From positions 1 to 32,180 of the forward strand of contig CAMAWG010000035.1 of the NCBI GenBank assembly GCA_945861855.1: a stretch of DNA of 32,180 bases, read 5' to 3'. Shown here piece by piece: positions 1 to 7,463 of the stretch. Each line of letters starts with the position of its first letter. Position 1 is the first letter of the stretch. The stretch is from Rhodoplanes serenus. GTDB taxonomy: Bacteria; Pseudomonadota; Alphaproteobacteria; Rhizobiales; Xanthobacteraceae. Made by a program: the position numbers and the translations under genes. The notes under the pieces were generated by a model. The model ran no database searches. It saw nothing but the letters and a program-made list of their open reading frames with translations, and was not told the DNA's origin.

Positions 1-198
1 TACCTACCGATCGACACACGGCCACAGGCACGTGCGAAATTGGGCAGTCATCGAAATAATATATTTGGGACGAGAGTCAACACTTTTGCGCGCGCGAGAG
101 GCCGCTGAGCACAAAATATAGTGCGCGAGCCTTAAGAAAGTTTTTGCAAACGGTAAATCGGCCGCCGCGAGCGCGCGCAGCTCGCCTCGCAGACGCCG
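1..198. other. Gene-free AT-richer stretch, possible leftward promoter region
   Basis: I see no credible coding sequence here. The segment from about 45 to 160 is clearly richer in A and T than the rest of the window. On the minus strand a TTGACT hexamer (positions 80-75) resembles a -35 box, and AT-rich sequence follows it to the left, but no -10 box sits at ideal spacing. The stretch could carry the promoter of a leftward gene outside the window. This is inference from base composition only. Confidence 0.3.
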
Positions 199-453
199 TC
201 AGCCCTCGCTGAACGGCTCGACGCGGCGCGCGTTCATCACGAAGCGCACCATGACGGCGACGCCGAGCAGGAAGAACACGCCTTGCAGGATGGGGACGCC
301 GTTTTCGCCGAGGTGGAAGAGGTTGGCGAAGGCCCAGCCGGCGGCGAAGGCGGCGCCGAACACCTCGGCGCCGATCAGGATCGCGGCGCTGAACACGGTC
401 ATCACGTTGAGCCAGAGGATGCGGCGGCCTTGCGGGTTGGTCGTGGCGTTCAT
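199..453 (-). CDS. Small two-helix membrane protein, unknown function
   Basis: An 84-residue protein with two hydrophobic segments, roughly residues 13-40 and 53-73. They are separated by a short polar loop (HLGENG), and the tail is basic (NARRVEPF). It is probably an inner-membrane protein with both ends on the same side. The ATG at 453 has an AGGA about nine bases upstream, a plausible ribosome binding site. I recognise no domain, and the neighbours give no functional hint. The gene is followed on its strand by AT-rich sequence and preceded by a palindromic repeat (555-653). Confidence 0.65.
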   Translation of the reverse strand: MNATTNPQGRRILWLNVMTVFSAAILIGAEVFGAAFAAGWAFANLFHLGENGVPILQGVFFLLGVAVMVRFVMNARRVEPFSEG

Positions 454-554
454 CGGCGATTCCTGCGGTAAACCAAGGGCGGCAGCCCCTTCGACGGGCG
501 CAATGTCGTCGATATGGGCGCGAGGATCAAGGGAGGCAAGCGACGGCCTCTCCT

Positions 555-653
555 GGCCTCATGGTGAGGAGCGCGGCGAAACCGCGCGTCTCGAACCATG
601 GGGCTGCCCTCGCCCTTCGAGACGCGCCCTGCGGGCGCTCCTCAGGGTGAGGG
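555..653. repeat. Rhizobiales-type intergenic palindromic repeat, two arms
   Basis: Two related arms face each other. The first (555-603) contains CTCATGGTGAGGAGCGCGGC and CGCGCGTCTCGAACCATG. The second (607-653) contains CCTTCGAGACGCGCCCTGCG and GCGCTCCTCAGGGTGAGGG. Each arm can fold, and the two are inverted relative to one another. The GAGGAGCGC / GCGTCTCGAA pattern is one I recognise from Bradyrhizobium-like genomes, where it occurs many times between genes. It lies just downstream of the stop of the PEP-mutase-like gene and could act as a 3' stabiliser or terminator; that role is inference. Confidence 0.7.
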
Positions 654-675
654 CGGGCGAAGCCGCCGGTGTCTC

Positions 676-1563
676 TCAAGCCCCCTTCATCGTCCGCCGC
701 TCGATCTCGACCAGGCGGTCGAGGCCGGTGGTGCGGTGCGCGGCCTTCATCTCCCTCTCCGCGCCGCCCGGCCCGAGGAACGGGTCCATAGAGTCGGATG
801 CCAGGCATTCGTAGGACTGCCGCACCGCCTTCACCATGGCGGCGAAGGCGGTGCCCGAGGAGGCGGCGAGTCGGTAGCCGAGCTTGGCCATCTCCGCCTT
901 CGAGATCGGGAAGGTGGAGAAGCCGTCCGGCGGCGCGAAGGTCATGAGCGGAGCGGGCAGCCGCTCGGCGATGAACCGCATCTCCTCGGGCTTCCTCCCC
1001 CAGAGGAACAGCATGTCGGCGCCGGCCCTCTTCATCGCCTCCGCCCGGCGGAGCGCGTCGTCCATGCCGCCGACGCGGATGGCGTTGGTGCGGCCGACGA
1101 TCACCAGGTCGGGGTCGGTGCGGGCCGCGACCGCCTCCCGGATTCGGTCGGCGGCAAGCCCGATCGGCACCAGATGGTCGATGCCGACGTGGTGCTCGAC
1201 CCGGCGCGGCAGAAGCTGGTCCTCGATCTCGATGCACTCGACGCCGGCCGCCTCGGACATGGCGATGGTGCGGTGGATGTGGACCGGGTCGCCCCAGCCG
1301 CCGCCGGCGTCGAGCACGACCGGGATTTTCGAGACGGTGCGGATGTCCACCACCACCTGGATCATCTCGGTCAGGGTGAGGCCGGCCTCGGTGACGCCCT
1401 TGTACCAGCCGAGTGAGCCGCCGCTGAGATACGCCGCCTTGAAGCCGGCCGCCGCCGCCATCTGTGCCATGATCGGGTTGAGCGCGACCGGCGCGACGAT
1501 GAGGTCGGGGCCATTGATGAGGTTCTTGAGCTTGTCCAAGTCGGCATCCTCCCAGTTCGTCAT
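676..1563 (-). CDS. Isocitrate lyase / PEP mutase superfamily protein
   Basis: A 295-residue alpha/beta-barrel protein of the family that cleaves or rearranges C-C or C-P bonds of 2-oxo and malate-like acids. Visible family marks are YLSGGSLG (45-52), IEDQ (113-116, metal-binding Glu-Asp) and GRTNA, the position of the usual ARTDA. Two catalytic segments differ from the textbook form. The metal loop normally DADTGYG reads DAGGGWG (85-91), and the flexible KKCGH-type loop is replaced by PRRVEHH (119-125). The substrate therefore cannot be named; lyase or decarboxylase activity is possible. I chose the ATG at 1563 because the protein match begins there; the longer reading from 1650 runs through palindromic hairpins. 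No Shine-Dalgarno sequence is visible before it. Confidence 0.85.
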   Translation of the reverse strand: MTNWEDADLDKLKNLINGPDLIVAPVALNPIMAQMAAAAGFKAAYLSGGSLGWYKGVTEAGLTLTEMIQVVVDIRTVSKIPVVLDAGGGWGDPVHIHRTIAMSEAAGVECIEIEDQLLPRRVEHHVGIDHLVPIGLAADRIREAVAARTDPDLVIVGRTNAIRVGGMDDALRRAEAMKRAGADMLFLWGRKPEEMRFIAERLPAPLMTFAPPDGFSTFPISKAEMAKLGYRLAASSGTAFAAMVKAVRQSYECLASDSMDPFLGPGGAEREMKAAHRTTGLDRLVEIERRTMKGA

Positions 1564-1576
1564 GGCCGGGCTTGTC

Positions 1577-1643
1577 GGCCAAGTCGGGTTTACCCGACTT
1601 GGCCTCTTAAGGCCTGAGGGAAGTCGGGCAAGCCCGACTTCCC
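1577..1643. repeat. Tandem perfect hairpins (two inverted repeats sharing AAGTCGGG)
   Basis: Two near-perfect hairpins stand side by side. 1577-1604 has 13-base arms (GGCCAAGTCGGGT and its complement) around TT. 1618-1643 has 12-base arms (GGGAAGTCGGGC and its complement) around AA. They share the core AAGTCGGG and are separated by a short GGCC...GGCC motif (1601-1614). They occupy the region upstream of the minus-strand gene starting at 1563 and lie between two divergent genes, so they may affect its transcription or translation start. Confidence 0.75.
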
Positions 1644-1683
1644 ATGCCATCCACGTCTTCCTACTGTGAGGTGAGTTCTAAAG

Positions 1684-1715
1684 GCGTGGATGCCCGGCAC
1701 AAGGCCGGGCATGAC
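1684..1715. repeat. REP-like palindrome
   Basis: The sequence GTGGATGCCCGGC - ACAAG - GCCGGGCATGACG forms a hairpin with arms ATGCCCGGC / GCCGGGCAT. I recognise this as a very common dispersed palindrome of Bradyrhizobium and Rhodopseudomonas intergenic regions. It ends only about ten bases before the Shine-Dalgarno sequence of the ModA-like gene that follows, so it probably lies within that gene's 5' untranslated region. Confidence 0.75.
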
Positions 1716-1736
1716 GTTGAAAGGTGGGAGGCAACC

Positions 1737-2435
1737 CTGGCCAAGCTCAAGGTGATGTGCGCGCGGTCGATGCATGTGGCGGTCGGTGCGCTGGGCAAGG
1801 CTTTCGCGGACGGCGCGGGCCATGAGGTCGCGTTCGACTTCGGCACCGTCGGCGGCTTGCAGGGCAAGCTCGACGGAGGCGAGACCGCCGACGTGGTGAT
1901 CCTGTCCGTGCCCGGCATCGGCAAGCTGGAGAAGGCAGGCGCGCTCATTCCCGGCTCGCGGAGGAACGTGGCTAGAACCTACATCGCCGTCTGCATCCGC
2001 GAGGGCGCGCCGCGGCCGGACTTTTCCACGGTCGATGCGTTCAAGGCGATGCTGGAGGGCGCCCGCGCCATCGCCACCAGCGATCCGGCGGTCGGCGGCT
2101 CGGCGGGCGTGCATCTGGCCAAGGCCTTCGAGCAGGCCGGATGGGCCGCGATGATGGCGCCGAAGAGCCTGCCGCAGCAGACCGGCGCCGAGGTCGCGCG
2201 CCGCGTGGTCGAGGGCACGGCCGAATTCGGGCTGACGCTCTCGGGCGAGGTCGCCTCGGTCCCCGGCGCGGCGATCGCAGGCCCGCTGCCCCCGCCGTTC
2301 GGCCAGGACACGACCTATTGCGCGGCGGCGATGGCGGGCAGCGGCGCGAAGGAGGCGGCCGCGGCGTTCATCGCGGCTCTGACCCGGCCGGACACGCGGG
2401 AGACATGGACCCGGGCGGGGTTCGAGTTGCCCTGA
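1737..2435 (+). CDS. ModA-like substrate-binding protein without signal peptide
   Basis: About 232 residues with the type II periplasmic-binding fold pattern of molybdate/oxyanion-binding proteins: LKVMCARSMH (strand 1), a GGLQGKLDGGETADVVILS segment, ATSDPAVGGSAGVHLAKAF, and a C-terminal AAAFIAALTRPDTRETWTRAGFE typical of ModA relatives. There is no signal peptide or transmembrane segment, so it may be cytosolic. The start is uncertain. A strong GGGAGG (1726-1731) stands five bases before CTG 1737, giving M-AKLKVMCARS and a complete first strand. GTG 1752 and ATG 1755 are 20 or more bases away and would cut that strand. The ATG at 1644 lies in repeat sequence and is unlikely. No ABC permease or ATPase is adjacent. 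Confidence 0.75.
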   Translation: MAKLKVMCARSMHVAVGALGKAFADGAGHEVAFDFGTVGGLQGKLDGGETADVVILSVPGIGKLEKAGALIPGSRRNVARTYIAVCIREGAPRPDFSTVDAFKAMLEGARAIATSDPAVGGSAGVHLAKAFEQAGWAAMMAPKSLPQQTGAEVARRVVEGTAEFGLTLSGEVASVPGAAIAGPLPPPFGQDTTYCAAAMAGSGAKEAAAAFIAALTRPDTRETWTRAGFELP

Positions 2436-2454
2436 GCGCGGGAGTCCACCCCGC

Positions 2455-3441
2455 TCAATCCACCGCGATGCCGCTGTCCTTCACCGGCTCGGCCCATTTT
2501 TTCACCTCGCCGGCGACGTAGCTCTTCAGGAACGCGGGGCCGCGGCGCGCGGGCATGGCGGGGATCAGGCCGATGTCGTCGAGCCGCTTCTGCAGCGCCG
2601 GATTGTCGAGCGCCTTCGTCACCGCGGCATTCAGCTTCGCCACCAGCTCCGGCGGCGTGCTCCTGGGCATGAAGATCGCGTTCCAGGCCGAGATGTCGAA
2701 GTCCTTCAGCCCCTGCTCGTCGGCGGTCGGCACGTCGGGGAAGGCCGAGGCGCGCGCGCCGGCAAGGGTCGCCAGCACCTTGGCCTGGCCGTTCTTGGTG
2801 ACCGGGATCGCGGTCGAGATGTAGTTGCAGATGAAGTCGATGCGTCCGCCGACCAGGTCCTGCATCGCCGGCCCGCCGCCGCGATAGGGCACGTGCACGA
2901 TCTTGGCGCCGATGGTCTGATTCAACAGCACACAGCCGACATGCGACGACGTGCCGGTGCCGCCGGAGCCGTGCTGCATCTTGGCCTGGTTGGCCTTGGC
3001 ATAGGCCATGAACTCCTTGAGGCTGTTCGCCGGCAGGTCCTTGCGAACCAGCAGCACCAGCGGCGCATCCGCCACCAGCGTGACCGGCTGGAAGTCGGTC
3101 TGCGAATTGTAGGACGGCTTCTTGTGCATCGACTGGCTGATGGCATGTGTGCCGATCGAGCCCAGCACGAACATGTGGCTGTCGGCCGCGGCCTGCGACA
3201 CCCGCAGCGAGCCGACCATGCCGCCGCCGCCCGGCTGGTTCTCGATGATGACCTGCTGGCCCAGCGACTCGCTGAGATAGGGCTGCAGCACGCGGCCGAG
3301 CGTGTCGATCGGCCCGCCGGCGGCGAACGGCACCACCATGGTGACCGGACGGGTCGGCCAGTCCTGTCCGGCGGCGGTGGACGCGAACGCGGCCAGCGTA
3401 ATGTAGGCCGCGGCGAGCGGCAGCAGCTTGCGGTAACCCAT
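2455..3441 (-). CDS. Tripartite tricarboxylate transporter (Bug/TctC) binding protein
   Basis: A 328-residue periplasmic solute-binding protein. The signal peptide is MGYRKLLPLAAAYITLAAFASTAAG, with cleavage expected near AAG|QDWP. The mature protein opens with the family hallmark WPTRPVTMVVPFAAGGPIDT and shows GQQVIIENQPGGGG, VPYRGGGPAMQDLVGG and FPDVPTADEQGL, all standard Bug positions. Proteins of this family bind carboxylates such as citrate, nicotinate or terephthalate; the ligand here cannot be read from sequence. The start at 3441 has GGAGC five bases upstream. It is transcribed divergently from a second Bug gene 84 bases away. No TctA/TctB membrane components occur in the window. Confidence 0.93.
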   Translation of the reverse strand: MGYRKLLPLAAAYITLAAFASTAAGQDWPTRPVTMVVPFAAGGPIDTLGRVLQPYLSESLGQQVIIENQPGGGGMVGSLRVSQAAADSHMFVLGSIGTHAISQSMHKKPSYNSQTDFQPVTLVADAPLVLLVRKDLPANSLKEFMAYAKANQAKMQHGSGGTGTSSHVGCVLLNQTIGAKIVHVPYRGGGPAMQDLVGGRIDFICNYISTAIPVTKNGQAKVLATLAGARASAFPDVPTADEQGLKDFDISAWNAIFMPRSTPPELVAKLNAAVTKALDNPALQKRLDDIGLIPAMPARRGPAFLKSYVAGEVKKWAEPVKDSGIAVD

Positions 3442-3459
3442 GAAAGCTCCCGGCGGTGC

Positions 3460-3489
3460 TTGCCGGATGTGTCCCGGCCGTCCGATATT
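3460..3489 (+). promoter_or_regulatory. Possible sigma-70 promoter for the rightward Bug gene
   Basis: In the 84-base divergent gap, TTGCCG (3460-3465) and GATATT (3484-3489) are spaced by 18 bases and would place a start of transcription near 3496, about 30 bases before the chosen ATG. The match is moderate and was found by eye only. Confidence 0.25.
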
Positions 3490-3525
3490 AGCGGCATGGG
3501 ACAATACGGAAAGGTCAGGGCCAAG

Positions 3526-4497
3526 ATGAATTCAAGACATAGGGTCGCGGTGGGCGCGCTGCTGCTGGCCGTTTCATTGGGCGGCTCATCCGCATTCGGC
3601 CAGGCCTATCCCTCGCGCACGATCACGATCCTCACTCCGTTCGCCGCGGGTTCCGTCACCGACGCCGCCGCGCGCGTGGTCGCGCTGACGCTGCAGGAGT
3701 CGCTCGGCCAGACCGTCGTGGTCGAAAACCGAGCGGGCGCCGGCGGCCTGCTCGCGGCCAGCGCGGTCGCGCGCGCCAGCAACGACGGCTACACGCTGCT
3801 CTTGACCACCAACTCGACCCATTCGGTGGTCTACGGGCTGTACAAGAACGTGCCCTACGATCCGATCAAGGATTTCACCCCGATCGCGCGGATCGGCAGC
3901 TTCTCTTCGTTCGTCGCGGTCACGCCGGACAAGCCGTACCAATCGATGAAGGCCCTGGTGGATTACGCGAAGGCCAACCCCGGGAAGCTCAGCTACGGCG
4001 TCGGCAACAGTACCACCCAGATCGTCGGCGAGGCGCTGAAGAAGCGCACCGGCACCGACATCGTCCGGGTGCCCTACCGCAGCAACCCGATGGTGATGAC
4101 CGATCTGCTCGGCGGCCAGATCCAGATCATGGTCGCGGATTTCAACACCGGCATGCCGCAGCTCAGGGCCGGCAAGGTCAAGGCGCTCGCGGTGCTGACG
4201 CGGGACCGCAATCCGGCGCTGCCCGACGTGCCGACGCTGAGCGAGACGGTAATGCCCGGCTATCACATCCTCGCTTGGGCCGGGATGTTCGGCCCCGCCG
4301 GGATGCCGCCGGAGGCGGTGAACAGGCTCGCCGACGCGGTGCAGAAGGCGCTGGAGAATCCGGCGGTGCGGGCGCGCTTCACGGCCTCGGGCACCGACGT
4401 CTACTGGAGCGGGCCGAAGGAGTTCACCGAATTCGTGAAGACCGAACTGGTGAGCTGGACCGCGATGATCAAGGAGGCCGGGATCGAGCCGGAATAG
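3526..4497 (+). CDS. Tripartite tricarboxylate transporter (Bug/TctC) binding protein
   Basis: A 323-residue secreted binding protein with signal peptide MNSRHRVAVGALLLAVSLGG and probable cleavage at AFG|QAYP. Family marks are YPSRTITILTPFAAGSVTDA, GQTVVVENRAGAGG, VPYRSNPMVMTDLLGGQIQ and LPDVPTLSETVMPGY. The ATG at 3526 follows a CAGGG; an in-frame ATG at 3496 is the alternative start. It shares the fold of the divergent neighbour at 2455-3441, but the two are clearly diverged paralogues rather than a recent duplication. The ligand is unknown. The gene stands without transporter membrane subunits, as many Bug proteins do. Confidence 0.93.
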   Translation: MNSRHRVAVGALLLAVSLGGSSAFGQAYPSRTITILTPFAAGSVTDAAARVVALTLQESLGQTVVVENRAGAGGLLAASAVARASNDGYTLLLTTNSTHSVVYGLYKNVPYDPIKDFTPIARIGSFSSFVAVTPDKPYQSMKALVDYAKANPGKLSYGVGNSTTQIVGEALKKRTGTDIVRVPYRSNPMVMTDLLGGQIQIMVADFNTGMPQLRAGKVKALAVLTRDRNPALPDVPTLSETVMPGYHILAWAGMFGPAGMPPEAVNRLADAVQKALENPAVRARFTASGTDVYWSGPKEFTEFVKTELVSWTAMIKEAGIEPE

Positions 4498-4544
4498 GAG
4501 GCCGGGAACCAGGGCAGGGGATCGGCGTTATGCCCCTTGAATCG

Positions 4545-4673
4545 GCCGCCGGACACCCCATCTACGTCCGGACAGTTCCCACGGCTTCGGCCGTGGCCCC
4601 ATTCCCAAGTGCCGCTTTACCGCGGATGTACCGGAAGGTCGTGCGCCGGGAGTGGGGAAGCTGATCGAGTGAC
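4545..4673 (+). ncRNA. Candidate structured RNA (unassigned)
   Basis: No credible ORF fills this stretch, yet several helices can be drawn. CCGGAC/GTCCGG pairs 4549-4554 with 4566-4571. A 7-base stem closed by a TTCG tetraloop spans 4579-4596. A 10-pair helix joins 4597-4606 to 4648-4657 and contains one G-T wobble that pairs only in the plus-strand RNA. Inside it CCGC/GCGG pairs 4612-4615 with 4622-4625. Two terminator-like hairpins follow at once. It could be an independent small RNA or the 3' untranslated region of the Bug gene. I do not recognise a known family. Confidence 0.35.
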
Positions 4674-4675
4674 GC

Positions 4676-4711
4676 GCCCGCCCGGCTTGCCGTGCGGGCC
4701 GTTTGCTTTTT
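4676..4711 (+). terminator. Terminator-like hairpin 1
   Basis: The stem pairs GCCCGC (4676-4681) with GCGGGC (4694-4699), continued after one mismatch by CGG/CCG around a CTTG loop. It is followed by an interrupted T tract (4702-4711). It lies 179 bases after the Bug stop codon and directly behind the structured segment. Confidence 0.45.
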
Positions 4712-4733
4712 GGGCCTCGGACCGAAACGAAAA

Positions 4734-4760
4734 CGCCCGCCTCGCGGTGGGCGCTTTTTT
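4734..4760 (+). terminator. Rho-independent terminator, possibly bidirectional
   Basis: The stem pairs CGCCCGCC (4734-4741) with GGTGGGCG (4746-4753) around a TCGC loop. A run of six T (4755-4760) follows. On the other side lies GAAACGAAAA, so the same hairpin could also end leftward transcription from the molybdenum hydroxylase gene whose stop codon is at 4776. Confidence 0.8.
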
Positions 4761-4775
4761 GCGGGCTCGATGAGG

Positions 4776-6944
4776 TCAGGCCTTCAGCGTCTCCAGCACC
4801 CGGTCCGGGGTGAACGGCAGATGGGTCAGCCGCTTGCCGGTCAGCCGGAAGAAGGCGTTAGAGATGGCGCCGGCGATGAACGGGTTGCCGATCTCGCCCA
4901 GTCCGGTCGGCCGGGTCTCCACTTCGACGAACTTGACGTCCATGACCTCTGGCAGATCGGACATCCGCATCAGCTCGTAGTCATGGAAGTTGGTCTGCTC
5001 GACCGCGCCGCTCTTCATCGTGATGCGCTCGTGCAGGATGCTCGACAGCCCGTAGATGATCGCGCTCTCGACGTTGGCCTTGGCCGGATCGGGCGTCACG
5101 ATGGTGCCGCCGTCCACCGCGACCCACACCTTGTGCACCTTGATCTTGCCGCTCTGCCGGTTGAGCGAGATTTCGACCACGCCCGCGCCGAGCGAGCCCG
5201 AGCGTTCCGTGATCGAGATGCCGAGGGCGCGCCCTTCGGGCCGGGCGGCCTTCCAGTCGCACATTTGCGCGACCGTCTCGAAGCACTTGCGCGCCTTGGG
5301 CGTGATCGACATGCGCTGGAAGCGGAAGTCGATCGGGTCCATTTTGGCCTCGACCGCCATCTGATCGACCATGCTTTCGATCGCCATGACGTTGAACACA
5401 TGGCCGACTGCCCGCCAGTGCTTGAGGCGGATGCCGTGCGACACGCCCCGGCGCTCGATGTTCTGGTTGGGCACCTCGTAGTACGGGATCTGGATTCCGG
5501 TGTGCAGCAGCACGCCGCCTTCTCCCACCACGCAGTGCTTCCAGCCGGTCACCTTGCCGGTCGAGTCCTGTGCCGCCTCGACGCACTGGAACGACTGCGG
5601 GCGGAACATGCCGTGGGCGATGTCTTCCTCGCGGGTCCAGACCAGCTTCACCGGACGGCCGACCTCCTTGGCGATCCGCGCGCATTCCGCGGCATAGTCG
5701 CCGAGCGAGCGCCGGCCGAAGCCGCCGCCCATCAGGCACTGAGTCACCTTCACCTTGTCGGGCGCGATGCCCAGCGCCTTGGCCACTTCGCTGCGGGTGG
5801 CGTCGGCGGCCTGGGTGCCTTCCCAGACCTCGGCCGATTGCCCGTCGGCCGCCACGCGGACCACCGCGTTCAACGGCTCCATTTGCGCGTGATAGCCGTA
5901 GTCGCTGCGGAACTCGGCGCTGAACTTCTTCGCCGCACCCGAGAAGGCCGCGTCGACGTCGCCCTTCTTGGACAGGTTGGTGATCTGTGCCTTCGGGTCG
6001 TGGTGCAGCTTGGCGTAGTCGTCGAGCGCCTTGGCGGAATCGAAGCCCGCCGCCGCGCCGCTCTTCCACGTCACCTTGAGCGCGTTGCGCGCCGCGACCG
6101 CCTGCTCGAAGTGCTGCGCGACGACCGCGACGCCGTTCGACAGCCGCACGGTGCCGATGACGCCCGGCATCTTCTTGATGTCGGCGTCGTTCCAGCTTTC
6201 CGGCGAGCCGGTGTGCACCGGTGCATGCATGGCCGTGGCATAGACCATGCCCGGCAGCTTCACGTCGATGGCATAGAGCGCCGTGCCGTTGGTCTTGGAC
6301 GGCGTGTCGCGGCGTGGAACGCCCTTGCCAATCAGTCGCCAGTCCTTGCGCTGCTTCAGCTCTTTGGGATCGACCGCGGGAAGCGGCGAGGGCACCTTCG
6401 CGAAGGAGGCGATCTCGCCGTAGCTCAGCTTCTGCCCGTTCGCCGGATTGACCACGAAGCCGGGCTCGGTCTTGAGCAAAGCCACGTCCACGCCCCACTT
6501 CTCGGCGGCGTTCTGCATCAGCACCTTGCGCACCTGGGCGCCCGCGATCCGCAGCTCGTTGAAATAGAGCATCGTGCCGCGGCTGCCGACGATGGCCATC
6601 ATTTTCTGGTTGTTGAAGGTGTAGCCGTGGAGCTTCTCGTCGCCCCAGGTCATTTCGATCGCGACCTTCGACCAATCGGCGTCCATTTCCTCGGCGACGA
6701 TCATCGGCAGCGTGGTCGAGGTGCCTTGGCCCATCTCCGAGCCGGCGCTGATGATGGTCACTGTGCCGTTCGGCGCGATTCGCACCCAGTTGTTGTACTG
6801 CTGGCCGGAGGTCGGGGTATTGGCCTCCGCCTCGCCGATGAGCCTGAGGCCGTCCGCGCCGAGCGCGAGACCGAACGACAGGCCGCCGAGTCCGGCGAGC
6901 ACGCCGCGGCGGGAGAGTTCAGGCGCTTTCACGTTGATGGTCAT
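4776..6944 (-). CDS. iorB: Molybdenum hydroxylase large subunit (isoquinoline 1-oxidoreductase beta type)
   Basis: A 722-residue xanthine-dehydrogenase-family molybdopterin subunit that hydroxylates an N-heterocycle or oxidises an aldehyde. It begins with a twin-arginine signal ([12 protein letters not shown], residues 10-21), so the folded complex is probably exported by Tat or anchored in the periplasm. Cofactor contacts are visible as [19 protein letters not shown] (405-412) and the C-terminal GLGEIGNP, whose Glu684 corresponds to the catalytic glutamate. Length and order match IorB (about 780 residues) rather than three-subunit CO or xanthine enzymes. The ATG at 6944 lies three bases after the stop of the [2Fe-2S] subunit gene, with GGAGG inside that gene. 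No FAD subunit, cytochrome c or XdhC-type chaperone is adjacent. The substrate is unknown. Confidence 0.92.
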   Translation of the reverse strand: MTINVKAPELSRRGVLAGLGGLSFGLALGADGLRLIGEAEANTPTSGQQYNNWVRIAPNGTVTIISAGSEMGQGTSTTLPMIVAEEMDADWSKVAIEMTWGDEKLHGYTFNNQKMMAIVGSRGTMLYFNELRIAGAQVRKVLMQNAAEKWGVDVALLKTEPGFVVNPANGQKLSYGEIASFAKVPSPLPAVDPKELKQRKDWRLIGKGVPRRDTPSKTNGTALYAIDVKLPGMVYATAMHAPVHTGSPESWNDADIKKMPGVIGTVRLSNGVAVVAQHFEQAVAARNALKVTWKSGAAAGFDSAKALDDYAKLHHDPKAQITNLSKKGDVDAAFSGAAKKFSAEFRSDYGYHAQMEPLNAVVRVAADGQSAEVWEGTQAADATRSEVAKALGIAPDKVKVTQCLMGGGFGRRSLGDYAAECARIAKEVGRPVKLVWTREEDIAHGMFRPQSFQCVEAAQDSTGKVTGWKHCVVGEGGVLLHTGIQIPYYEVPNQNIERRGVSHGIRLKHWRAVGHVFNVMAIESMVDQMAVEAKMDPIDFRFQRMSITPKARKCFETVAQMCDWKAARPEGRALGISITERSGSLGAGVVEISLNRQSGKIKVHKVWVAVDGGTIVTPDPAKANVESAIIYGLSSILHERITMKSGAVEQTNFHDYELMRMSDLPEVMDVKFVEVETRPTGLGEIGNPFIAGAISNAFFRLTGKRLTHLPFTPDRVLETLKA

Positions 6945-6947
6945 GGA

Positions 6948-7400
6948 TCAGCCCTCCTTCGACGCGCGTTCGACCGCGGCGATGATCTTGTGATAGGTGC
7001 CGCAGCGGCAGATGTTGCCGTCCATGTGCTCGACGATCTGCGCGCGGTTCGGCTTCGGGTTGCTCGCCAGAAGCTCGGCCGCCTTCATGATCTGGCCGGA
7101 TTGGCAGTAGCCGCACTGCGGCACCTCAAGGGCGACCCATGCTTTCTGAAGCGGGTGTGATGAATTGGGCGACAGCCCCTCGATGGTGACGACCTTCTTG
7201 CCGGCCACCTCGGAAATCTGCGTCTGGCAGGCGCGCGCCGCCTTGCCGTCGAGATGGACCGTGCAGGCGCCGCACAGACCCGCGCCACAGCCATACTTTG
7301 TGCCGGTCAATCCGACGTGATCGCGGATCGCCCAGAGCAGCGGCGTGCTCGGGGCGGCATCGACCGACACCCGCTTGTCGTTCAGCGTGAAAGAAACCAT
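6948..7400 (-). CDS. iorA: Molybdenum hydroxylase [2Fe-2S] subunit (isoquinoline 1-oxidoreductase alpha type)
   Basis: A 150-residue electron-transfer subunit with two iron-sulfur domains. The N-terminal plant-type ferredoxin domain has [21 protein letters not shown]. The C-terminal four-helix domain has CGYCQSGQI and CRCGTY. It passes electrons from the molybdenum site of the large subunit to an external acceptor. The ATG at 7400 is preceded by GGGGAGAAAA, a good ribosome binding site. The gene is first in a two-gene operon. It lacks its own signal peptide and would be carried out with the Tat-tagged partner. The 63-base gap to the divergent M3 peptidase holds an inverted pair GTTCGC (7415-7420) / GCGAAC (7442-7447), a possible operator. 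Confidence 0.94.
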   Translation of the reverse strand: MVSFTLNDKRVSVDAAPSTPLLWAIRDHVGLTGTKYGCGAGLCGACTVHLDGKAARACQTQISEVAGKKVVTIEGLSPNSSHPLQKAWVALEVPQCGYCQSGQIMKAAELLASNPKPNRAQIVEHMDGNICRCGTYHKIIAAVERASKEG

Positions 7401-7463
7401 TTTTCTCCCCTGATGTTCGCTTGATTGGTGTATTCGCATGGGCGAACTTGGAAACATTCTAGC

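Noticed and set aside
1644..1736. Start of the ModA-like gene at ATG 1644
   Set aside because: It would translate two repeat palindromes and put the family's first strand 30 residues in. A good ribosome binding site lies further downstream.
4500..4680. Cobalamin riboswitch on the minus strand (GGGAAT...GCCGTGGGAACTGT looked suggestive)
   Set aside because: The later conserved boxes are missing, no minus-strand gene follows, and the G-T wobble in the main helix pairs only on the plus strand.
4692..7160. An 822-residue open frame on the plus strand
   Set aside because: It lies opposite the two molybdenum hydroxylase genes, which have clear cofactor motifs. The plus frame is His/Asp/Arg-rich and has none.
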